A stretch of DNA of 64,000 nucleotides from assembly GCA_019416685.1 (NCBI GenBank), contig DXWV01000021.1, positions 1 to 64,000 on the forward strand, read 5' to 3'. The first letter of the stretch is position 1. Every line of letters starts with the position of its first letter. Below are positions 37,304-44,404 of this stretch, in pieces. A model generated the notes under the pieces. It ran no database searches. It worked only from the letters and a program-made list of their open reading frames with translations, and was not told the origin of the DNA. The position numbers were made by a program, and so were the translations under genes. The stretch is from Bacteroides sp. GTDB taxonomy: Bacteria; Bacteroidota; Bacteroidia; Bacteroidales; Bacteroidaceae.

Positions 37304-37336
37304 ATCGCTTGTCGCACCTCCCTGTGCGGGAAGCAC
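37304..37336. repeat. 33-bp repeated element, copy 1
   Basis: The segment matches 52567-52599 in the same + orientation at 28 of 33 bases. Its core CTCCCTGTGCGGGAAGCAC contains a CCC/GGG mini-stem. It lies in the leader of the flavoredoxin-like gene. No other copies were seen in the window. Confidence 0.7.
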
Positions 37337-37350
37337 AAATAGCAATAGCA

Positions 37351-37857
37351 ATGAAAAAGGTAGAAGTAAAAGAGCTTTCGGAGAATTTTTTTGAAGCCAT
37401 TGGCAAAGAGTGGATGTTGGTGACAGCCGGTAACAAAGATGGTTTTAATACCATGACTGCCAGTTGGGGAGGTATTGGCTGGCTGTGGAACAAACCGGTA
37501 GCTTTTGTCTTTGTTCGCCCTGAACGATATACGTATGAGTTTATTGAGAAAGGTGATTATCTCACCCTCTCTTTTTTAGGAGAAGAAAATAAAAAGATAC
37601 ATGCCGTTTGCGGATCAAAATCAGGTAGAGAAGTAGATAAAGTGAAAGAAACCGGATTGAAACCGTTGTTTACAGAGCAAGGTAATGTGTTTTTTGAACA
37701 GTCCCGTCTGAGTTTAGAATGTAAAAAACTCTATGCGGATGCTATTGATCCCGGAAATTTCTTTGATAAGCAACTGATTGATAAATGGTATGGAGGTACA
37801 CATGGCGGTTTTCACAAAATGTATGTGGTTGAAATAGAGAGCGTGTGGATGCGTTGA
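37351..37857 (+). CDS. Flavin reductase-like (flavoredoxin-type) protein
   Basis: A 168-residue FMN-binding split-barrel protein. Visible family motifs are GFNTMTASWGGIGWLWNKPVAFVFVRPERYTYEFIEKGDYLTLSFL, with the NxMTxSWG/…P loop that holds FMN, and CGSKSGREVDKVKETGL. Such proteins bind FMN and reduce or are reduced by redox partners. The frame is open upstream from 37279 but that stretch includes the 33-bp repeat; the ATG at 37351 gives the normal length and start. It may be co-transcribed with the upstream hydrolase. Confidence 0.88.
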   Translation: MKKVEVKELSENFFEAIGKEWMLVTAGNKDGFNTMTASWGGIGWLWNKPVAFVFVRPERYTYEFIEKGDYLTLSFLGEENKKIHAVCGSKSGREVDKVKETGLKPLFTEQGNVFFEQSRLSLECKKLYADAIDPGNFFDKQLIDKWYGGTHGGFHKMYVVEIESVWMR

Positions 37858-37872
37858 TATTGGTCTGTTACT

Positions 37873-37925
37873 CTTCTGAGAAGGATGCGGTTGGTATAAC
37901 TTTTCAACCTCATCCTTCTCAGAAG
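37873..37925. terminator. Long hairpin at the edge of the RHS island
   Basis: CTTCTGAGAAGGATG (37873-37887) is complementary to CATCCTTCTCAGAAG (37911-37925), with GGTTG/CAACC continuing the stem inward. It lies between the convergent flavoredoxin gene and the RHS locus. The T-tract is weak. Confidence 0.75.
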
Positions 37926-37940
37926 AAATGAATAATCAAA

Positions 37941-38426
37941 TCACCTTTTTTGTATAACATTTTCCTTATTTATGGCATTTTTCTCATTTTGATTTCCTTT
38001 GGTTACTTCTTCAAAATCTGTTCCATTTCGAGCATTCTCTCTATTATATTCAATAGCTTTCCCGTTTACTAAATCTTCTGCATGTCCCAATTCATGAACA
38101 AGACCAATAATTGGAGGTCTTATGTTGTTTTTACTGGCTTGCCAGTTTTCCGAATTATAAAAAATACTACTACCTTGCTTTACTTTGGGATTATTATACT
38201 GTCGTTGCGTTGCATTTCCTTCTGTTGTTTGTTCTATATGAATAGTTTTATCACTTTTTTCTAAAGCTGTAATCGTTCTATCTAAAGTAGTAGACATTTC
38301 TTTTAATGCTGATAAATCTTTTTGAACCTGTGATTCAAAGTTGTCCGCTCCGAAAAAAGCTTTGACTCTTCCCTAAAAGCTACCGACCACTATTTCTCTT
38401 CCATCTGGATCTATCAGATGTGTAAA
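37941..38426 (-). pseudogene. Orphan duplicate of the RHS toxin tip (HELGH metalloprotease), broken by a stop
   Basis: This segment copies the C-terminal tip of the large RHS gene (41245-41725) with about 30 differences in roughly 480 bases by my count. Similarity begins precisely at the FTHLIDPDG core/tip border (38426) and continues to just before the end. In the frame, Trp of GSFWGRV has become TAG, so the reading is split; the downstream part from an ATG at 38297 (118 residues) still carries the HELGH zinc site. There is no good ribosome site at 38297. The end differs from the parent (NVIQKR stop instead of a longer tail). It fits an orphan tip cassette undergoing decay. No immunity gene follows it. 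Confidence 0.85.
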
Positions 38427-38456
38427 TGGTAATGATTCTTCATTTTTAGATCTTTT

Positions 38457-38978
38457 CTAATCATCTTTTCCCGATAAATACATCCTATTATAAGTCACTA
38501 AAGAGTTTATATAATCATTGTCGAAATCTATTGTAACTATTTCACTTATTAAATATTTAAAGTTTTTCGTTTCCCAACAACCCTCAAAAGTCATTGCATG
38601 TAATATTAAATAACGTTTTAGAATCTTTTCTATACTTGTGATATAACACAATGTTTCGTCTTTAGGAGAAATCATACAAACACATTTTTTTTCACATATC
38701 CAATCCAAAGGGGTGCTTAACTTATTCAGACAAATTGTTAGCGGCAGACTTTGGTCTATGTATCCTTTTGCATATAATACTTTTTCTTTAAAAATAATAT
38801 TACTGTCTCTGTTAACTTTCTGAATATATTTTCGTCTTATAAAAGTATAACCATCGAACAGATAATCATTGATAATTCTTTTTATTAAAATCCATTCGTC
38901 TCCTATAGATTGGATAATTCCTAAGCATGGTTCATCCCATCCTTTCATGTAAAAACTATAAAATTTATTAGAATCCAT
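38457..38978 (-). CDS. Unrecognised small protein in the RHS locus (possible immunity protein)
   Basis: A 173-residue protein I cannot assign. It has no signal peptide and no transmembrane helix, and contains many Ile/Tyr/Lys residues and several Cys (WICEKKCVCMISPK). It begins MDSNKFYSFYMKGWDEPCLGIIQSIGDEWILIKRI, suggesting a small mixed alpha/beta cytosolic domain. It lies 30 bases upstream of the orphan tip border in the same orientation. Small, AT-rich, soluble genes between RHS tips are frequently immunity proteins for tips now lost, but nothing in the sequence proves it. Confidence 0.6.
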   Translation of the reverse strand: MDSNKFYSFYMKGWDEPCLGIIQSIGDEWILIKRIINDYLFDGYTFIRRKYIQKVNRDSNIIFKEKVLYAKGYIDQSLPLTICLNKLSTPLDWICEKKCVCMISPKDETLCYITSIEKILKRYLILHAMTFEGCWETKNFKYLISEIVTIDFDNDYINSLVTYNRMYLSGKDD

Positions 38979-39118
38979 AATGTAATATTTTTATGTTGTT
39001 ATTTATATCTAGTTCTTCGTTGATCATTAACATCTATTATAGCATATCCATTTTATTATGAAAAGAATAGGATAGTCATTTCAACATCTATTAACGCAAT
39101 CTAATGGAGAGTCCCATT

Positions 39119-39595
39119 TTATAATTTTATATGCTCTCCATCCTCTTCATATATATAGCCAATTTGGATAGTTCTGATTTTGTTACGCCATACCCAAAGT
39201 GTTATTCCCAAATCAAAATCATATACATCATAATAACGCCCATTTTTTTTTGGACCTTCAGAATATAGATGCATAGTATTTGTAGATAATAATCCAAATA
39301 ATTCTAAAAAGACATTATAATACATATTAATAAGTTCTTTTCCCATATAGACACATGAAGAACGTGTAGTTATGCAATCTACAGTATTTTCAGAACATAC
39401 ATATAAGTCAGTGTTCATATTAACGAATTCATAAACATCGTAATCATCGTAACCTTGTATATTATCATCTTTAGGATAAAATATATATTCTAAAAACAGG
39501 TAATCAGATATGTTTGCTCCCAGCTTAAATATGGACGATGACTTCCCGGGAATTAATTCCATTGGTTGTCTTTTATCTTCTAGGTTTTCTTTCAT
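39119..39595 (-). CDS. Unrecognised small protein in the RHS locus
   Basis: A 158-residue protein without a signal peptide. Acidic and Tyr-rich segments (YPKDDNIQGYDDYDVYEFVNMNTDLYV) and an aromatic C-terminal part (YYDVYDFDLGITLWVWRNKIRTIQIGYIYEED) suggest an alpha/beta immunity-type fold. I do not recognise the family. It starts 27 bases after the stop of the truncated lipoprotein gene, so it is probably in the same transcript. A role as immunity protein for a lost toxin tip is only an inference from position. Confidence 0.6.
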   Translation of the reverse strand: MKENLEDKRQPMELIPGKSSSIFKLGANISDYLFLEYIFYPKDDNIQGYDDYDVYEFVNMNTDLYVCSENTVDCITTRSSCVYMGKELINMYYNVFLELFGLLSTNTMHLYSEGPKKNGRYYDVYDFDLGITLWVWRNKIRTIQIGYIYEEDGEHIKL

Positions 39596-39621
39596 GCTCT
39601 TCTCTTTTTTCTCTATGCCAA

Positions 39622-39930
39622 TTAATGTTCCAGTCTTGAAGGGACATTAGTGAATTCACTATACAACTGCATATCTAAAGTAATATAGACATTATTTTTT
39701 ATATGATAATAAAGCAAACTGTCAAATGCACATTGGTCTACCATTTTAATATTCCATTTATCCCAAAGCTTCTGTGAAGTCAAGAAACAGAAACTTGAAT
39801 CTTCATGGCATGTAATGGGAATAAGAACAGGTCCATTATTCTTTAACTTTTTGTACAAATCTGTATCCTCCATTCGGGTACAGGAAGATAGTTGTAAAGA
39901 CAGCACAAACATTATAATTAAGTATTTCAT
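39622..39930 (-). pseudogene. C-terminally truncated copy of the immunity lipoprotein
   Basis: This 102-residue lipoprotein (lipobox LSSC, Cys17) aligns with the first 95 or so residues of the intact lipoprotein at 40619-41143: LYKKLKNNGPVLIPITCHEDSSF with LYKNLIKNFQMVVPITNIEDSIY, and MVDQCAFDSLLYYHIKNNVYITLDMQLYSEF with IVDKEEFDLALYLHVKNNSFIPVDNELFNYA. It then stops, lacking the GIKGILSTY…YLLFQ half. It may still be translated and exported. With the neighbouring N-truncated copy it marks decay of repeated immunity genes. Confidence 0.75.
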
Positions 39931-39939
39931 TACAGATAT

Positions 39940-40330
39940 TTATTTGGAATTAAGTCTTACAAAAGCATCACCATCTTCATCTGAGAATTCAGTATAAATC
40001 CCCTCCTGAAACAATAAATACATGATAAAATCACGTTCTTCCCAAGATAATTCATTTTTAAATGCAGCATATCCCGGACTTGCTGCTTTCGTATATCTGT
40101 TAAGTATACCTTTTATACCTTCATATTGATATACAGAATCTATTTCAGAAACTTCATGTATGGACATTGTATTCAGTTCTTTATAGAGAGAATCAGTCAA
40201 CTGAATATAAGCGTTTGTTTTAATATGATTATACAAGGTTATGCAGAATGTTTCATATTCCATAACGTACATATTGAACTCTCGATAAAATTCTAATGCA
40301 TCGCACATATAAAAACAGGAATCCTTTTGA
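39940..40330 (-). pseudogene. N-terminally truncated copy of the immunity lipoprotein
   Basis: The open frame from ATG 40308 encodes 122 residues that align with the C-terminal two-thirds of the lipoprotein at 40619-41143 (YEGIKGILNRYT…FKNELSWEERDFIMYLLFQEGIYTEFSDEDGDAFVRLNSK). Similarity extends upstream of the ATG (NQKDSCFYMCDALEF against NIEDSIYIIDDSYNL) back to about 40330, just after the stop of the small membrane gene. The signal peptide is missing, so the copy lost its 5' part by a deletion or recombination at that junction. It would not be exported. Confidence 0.75.
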
Positions 40331-40331
40331 T

Positions 40332-40603
40332 TTATTCAAGCAGTGATCGTATCCACTCCATTGGAGTACCAATAAAATGATCATAGCCTACAATATGGTT
40401 ATTTAAAGCAATTAATATAATGAGTGCAATAGCCACTGCAATAACAATCCATGTTGCTAATTTATCATACCATCTTTCAGGTTCAATATCAGTTCTTCTA
40501 TTGAATTTTCTTATATGAGTATTTTTAGTTGTCCATTTTTTATTCTTTCTTTTTTTTCATAATTTATCATCGCTGTCTTCTTCTTTCTCTCTATGTTTTT
40601 CAT
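40332..40603 (-). CDS. Small basic membrane protein, joined by a -1 shift on an A8 run
   Basis: A start ATG at 40603 has an AAAGGAGC ribosome site immediately after the stop of the immunity lipoprotein. The frame MKNIERKKKTAMINYEKK runs into eight A (40550-40557). In frame 0 it stops about 12 codons later. A -1 shift on the A8 run opens RKNKKWTTKNTHIRKF…EPERWYDKLATWIVIAVAIALIILIALNN…PMEWIRSLLE to the TAA at 40332-40334. The product would be about 90 residues: a very basic N-terminus, one transmembrane helix and a short tail. It could be a programmed slippage, transcript slippage, or a simple frameshift mutation. Function unknown; position suggests a helper to the RHS toxin or immunity. Confidence 0.6.
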
Positions 40604-40618
40604 CTTATTTGCTCCTTT

Positions 40619-41143
40619 TTATTGATTTTCCAATCTTATAATGTAACACCTTTCTTCGTCTCCCCAACTCACATAAATATCATGTTGGAACAGTAAATAG
40701 ATGATATATGTTATTTGTTCGTTACTAAGTTCTTCTTTAAAGAAAGAAATTTTTTCATTAGGTGAAATCAATGTGTAGGTAGATAATATACCTTTAATCC
40801 CATCTTTAAAATATTCTTTTTTTATAGTTGGGTCTTCTATGACACAATACTTTTTTGCATAATTAAATAGTTCATTATCTACGGGTATAAATGAATTGTT
40901 TTTTACATGTAAATACAAAGCTAAATCAAATTCTTCTTTATCTACAATTTGCATATTTAATATATTCATATAAAGATTATATGAATCATCAATAATATAG
41001 ATAGAATCCTCAATATTTGTTATGGGAACAACCATTTGAAAGTTTTTAATAAGATTCTTGTACAAATTATCTTGTGGTTTGTCAACTTGATTAGTACAAG
41101 ATATTATCATTAATGAAAGGTAGAATAATATAATATTTTTCAT
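40619..41143 (-). CDS. Probable immunity lipoprotein of the RHS metalloprotease tip
   Basis: A 174-residue lipoprotein with lipobox IISC (Cys16) and a mixed alpha/beta body: NLIKNFQMVVPITNIEDSIYIIDDSYNLYMNILNMQIVDKEEFDLALYLHVKNN… then GIKGILSTYTLISPNEKISFFKEELSNEQITYIIYLLFQHDIYVSW. I do not recognise a named family. It lies 54 bases downstream of the large RHS gene, the usual place of the cognate immunity gene. A lipid-anchored immunity protein would protect the periplasm or outer membrane face. Two decayed relatives downstream show that the gene has been duplicated in this locus. Confidence 0.7.
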   Translation of the reverse strand: MKNIILFYLSLMIISCTNQVDKPQDNLYKNLIKNFQMVVPITNIEDSIYIIDDSYNLYMNILNMQIVDKEEFDLALYLHVKNNSFIPVDNELFNYAKKYCVIEDPTIKKEYFKDGIKGILSTYTLISPNEKISFFKEELSNEQITYIIYLLFQHDIYVSWGDEERCYIIRLENQ

Positions 41144-41197
41144 ACGTAAATAAATTGTGCTCTCTATTAAAAGAGAACTAATAAATTGATTGTTGTT

Positions 41198-44100
41198 TTA
41201 TTTTATAGGATAATAATTATAAGGTCGTAAATTCAAGTTTAGAATTTTTCGTATAACATTTTCCTTATTTATGGCATTTTTCTCATTTTGATTTCCTTTG
41301 GTTACTTCTTCAAAATCTGTTCCATTTCGAGCACTCTCTCTATTATATTTAATAGCTTTCCCGTTTACTAGATCTTCTGCATGTCCTAATTCATGAGCAA
41401 GACCAACAATTGGAGGTCTTGTGTTATTTTTATTGGCTTTCCAGTTTTCTGAATTATAAAAAATACTACTACCTTGTTTTACTTTAGGGTTATTATACTG
41501 TCGTTGCGTTGCATTTCCTTCTGATGTTTGTTTTATATGAACAGTTTTATCACTTTTTTCTAAAGCTGAAATCGTTCTATCTAAAGTAGGAGACATTTCT
41601 TTTAATGCCGATAAATCTTTCTGAACCTGTGATTCAAAGTTATCCGCTCCGAAAAAGGCTTTGACTCTTCCCCAGAAACTACCGACTACTATTTTTCTTC
41701 CATCTGGGTCTATCAGATGTGTAAAATCATTCGCACAATATGCATACGGCGATAAATGATAATACTTTTCCAACAATGGATCCATTGTTGAGAATCTTGG
41801 AATGCGAGTATATTGCAATCTTGCGTCAGAATCATACATGTCAAATCCATGCATAGCCAGTTCTTCTTTACCACAGAACCTACGGCTTTGAGCATCATAC
41901 CCTGTACGACGGAATATAGCTCCCGAAGGTAGGTATTCCATGCTCTGAAGAATATTACCGGTCTCACCGTCACAAGTCGCGCGAACGCTGCCTAAATAAT
42001 CTGTTATATAATAATAGGGTTGTACATGACTGCGTTTCGTCGTATCATTCCTCAACGAGATATATCCGCCCGGAATACGAAGTTCGGAAAGGTAGCCGTC
42101 ACGAAATAACAAATTTCCATCCTGAATCTCTTCATGGACAGATGAAGGGTCAGACAGAATTTGTACATCGTCCAGAGGTATCGTTAGGGCAGTACGATAG
42201 GTTTTTGAAGTGGTTCTTACCCGTCTTCCGTCAGACAAATAGCTCATCTGAAGGGTATTGCCGCCGGAGAAGCATATACTGTCCGGTAAGTTGAGATTAT
42301 TATAACGGGCATGTAACATATTACGGGCTATATTACGGGATTCATTTCCGTTTTCATCGTAAAGATAAGCATTTGTTTCTTTACTCCAACGACAAAACAT
42401 GAATTCATATTCATCGGGCCAGCGCGAGTAACTATTATCTTCTGTGGATATAATATGATTACCATCGTACGATAAAGAAAGTACATTGACATCTCCCTGG
42501 GGAGTGGTACGGTATAAATAGGTGATATTTCCCATTTTGTCGTAACCAAATTCTTCTTTAAATCGCAAGGATCCACTTCCTTCATAGTTATACATTGTTG
42601 TTCTGGAAAATCTTCCAACATCATCATAGCCATAATAAAAGCGATAACTGTTGTTACCTTGACGGGTGGAAACAGACGAAATACGTCCATTGAAGTATTG
42701 CTCATAGTAGGGATGAAAGTCTGTTTCATCATAGTAAAGTGTTTGAGAGAAGAAAGAACCGGATATCTTACCTAATTTACCATCAGCTCTATATGTAGTA
42801 GTTATTTGTTCTTTCTTATTGAATAACGTTTTATTAGCTACACGACCAAAATTGTCGTATACTAACTGTTGTAGAGGATATGTTTTTTGAATATTCTGCT
42901 TGTCGGAATGCAATGATAACTTCAACTCAGAGCTGGTTTCCCGACCGGCATGGTCATATTTATAATTAATCTCCTCAGATAAAACTTCCATAGGAGTTAT
43001 ATAGTTGCGAGTTGTTTTGATGGGCGCATTTACAAAGTTATAAATAGAGGAGCCCTGAGTATTTGTATGGCTAATGCTATTATAAGAATCTGTATTGATA
43101 TTGCGTCCTCTTTTATCGTAATAGTTTACAGAGAGCTCGTATTCTTTCTCTATACCTAATGTTGCAATGTAACTACCTGTCTGCAATGTATTGGCAGAAA
43201 AACTACCGATAGGCTGAGCTGTTGTCAGATTGTTGAACAATGAAAGATTCAAGAAATCATAATTATCAAAATAGATCGCTTTCGTTATATGGGTTGAGGT
43301 ACCTAAAATTATATTTTCAGTATATCCGTAGGGCATATCCATCTGAAAAGCCTCTTTTACCAGAATGTTACTGAATTGCCGGACAAGTGTAGTGTGAGTT
43401 TGAGGATTTATCACAGTACCTTCCAGGATTACCCGATTCAATCCGTCATATTTTTGAAAACTCCATTCATTACGTGCATGTTGATTGGGGGACTGATATA
43501 ATACAGGGCGGTGGTCTCCGTCATATACTGTATAATACCAACCTGCACCGGGGGCTTTGCGGGCAATACGGTTATTGAAATTATCGTATTGATAAAAATA
43601 GGCATACTGATCCAACACATTGTCTTGAGATAAAATATATGTTGATACGTTTTGTAGTACATCGGAGGCTTCGGGTGGAAGAACACAGTATAATTGGCCA
43701 AAAGAATCATAAATATAATATGTATCGAACATTTCAAAAGTATCGGTATGTGTCCGTCTTTCTAAGATGATTTTGTCTGTGGGATCACGAAAAGTGTAAA
43801 GAGCATTACCATCTTCATCTGTCTGTTTCACACAAGTCAGGGTACTTCCTTTATATAGGCCTTTGTTCTCTAAAGATGTATCTGAAATACGGCTATAATG
43901 AAATATGGATAATTCTGTGACCAAAGAGTTGTTCATCAGATATTCCGTATGGACAGATTTTCCTTTAGAGTTACGTCCTGTTTCAGTTGTTACACGTTTG
44001 CGTATAGATGGTTCATATTCATAGTCTACATGGTAATAATCCTTATAATCGGATGATTCAAAAGAAGAAAGAGGTTTATATGAACCATCGGAATCTGTAA

Positions 44101-44404
44101 AGGGTAATGAGCTCCATTCACGCTGTTTACGCCCAAGACCATCGTAAACTATGCAATTGGCCATATCTTGTTGGAATGGGGTTATCCCCAGGTTTACAGT
44201 CTGTATTAATCTTCCGGCGTCATCATAATAAGATGTGGTAATCAATGAGTTCTCATTATTTAAGGTTCCTCCGGGAGAAACTTCAGTTTGAGGAATATAA
44301 ACACGAACATAATTCTGTTGAGCTAAAGACAGCATACCAATAAAAGTAAAAAGCAGAAACAATGCTATTGGCTTGATATGATATTTATTATTCTTCTGTT
44401 GCAT
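41198..44404 (-). CDS. RHS-repeat toxin with DUF6443 start and HELGH (M91/NleD-like) metalloprotease tip
   Basis: An exported RHS protein of 1068 residues from the chosen start. After a signal peptide (HIKPIALFLLFTFIGMLSLAQQ) comes a DUF6443 domain (VRVYIPQTEVSPGG…DAGRLIQTVNLGITPFQQDM), then many YD repeats (YDGLGRKQREW, YDHAGRETSSELK, YDDVGRFSRTTMYNYEG). The RHS core follows: YYITDYLGSVRATCD, RRFCGKEELAMHGFDMYDSDARLQYTRIPRFSTMDPL, LSPYAYCAND. After the DPDGR border is a tip of about 165 residues with zinc motif HELGH starting at about residue 1004, similar to M91/NleD-type effector proteases. The ATG at 44404 overlaps the end of the upstream gene by 17 bases; 44461 is also open. Confidence 0.88.
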   Translation of the reverse strand: MQQKNNKYHIKPIALFLLFTFIGMLSLAQQNYVRVYIPQTEVSPGGTLNNENSLITTSYYDDAGRLIQTVNLGITPFQQDMANCIVYDGLGRKQREWSSLPFTDSDGSYKPLSSFESSDYKDYYHVDYEYEPSIRKRVTTETGRNSKGKSVHTEYLMNNSLVTELSIFHYSRISDTSLENKGLYKGSTLTCVKQTDEDGNALYTFRDPTDKIILERRTHTDTFEMFDTYYIYDSFGQLYCVLPPEASDVLQNVSTYILSQDNVLDQYAYFYQYDNFNNRIARKAPGAGWYYTVYDGDHRPVLYQSPNQHARNEWSFQKYDGLNRVILEGTVINPQTHTTLVRQFSNILVKEAFQMDMPYGYTENIILGTSTHITKAIYFDNYDFLNLSLFNNLTTAQPIGSFSANTLQTGSYIATLGIEKEYELSVNYYDKRGRNINTDSYNSISHTNTQGSSIYNFVNAPIKTTRNYITPMEVLSEEINYKYDHAGRETSSELKLSLHSDKQNIQKTYPLQQLVYDNFGRVANKTLFNKKEQITTTYRADGKLGKISGSFFSQTLYYDETDFHPYYEQYFNGRISSVSTRQGNNSYRFYYGYDDVGRFSRTTMYNYEGSGSLRFKEEFGYDKMGNITYLYRTTPQGDVNVLSLSYDGNHIISTEDNSYSRWPDEYEFMFCRWSKETNAYLYDENGNESRNIARNMLHARYNNLNLPDSICFSGGNTLQMSYLSDGRRVRTTSKTYRTALTIPLDDVQILSDPSSVHEEIQDGNLLFRDGYLSELRIPGGYISLRNDTTKRSHVQPYYYITDYLGSVRATCDGETGNILQSMEYLPSGAIFRRTGYDAQSRRFCGKEELAMHGFDMYDSDARLQYTRIPRFSTMDPLLEKYYHLSPYAYCANDFTHLIDPDGRKIVVGSFWGRVKAFFGADNFESQVQKDLSALKEMSPTLDRTISALEKSDKTVHIKQTSEGNATQRQYNNPKVKQGSSIFYNSENWKANKNNTRPPIVGLAHELGHAEDLVNGKAIKYNRESARNGTDFEEVTKGNQNEKNAINKENVIRKILNLNLRPYNYYPIK

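Noticed and set aside
37279..37350. Upstream extension of the flavoredoxin-like frame
   Set aside because: It includes the 33-bp repeat, starts with TTG and adds residues that do not fit the family; the ATG at 37351 is preferred.
38082..38264. A 60-codon + strand frame inside the orphan tip
   Set aside because: It is the antisense shadow of the tip sequence; its apparent hydrophobic character comes from the AT-rich complement.
40332..40603. Transposase or toxin-antitoxin reading of the small basic membrane gene
   Set aside because: The basic N-terminus and single helix are compatible with a small toxin, but there is no partner gene beyond the RHS immunity protein and no family match, so I left the function open.
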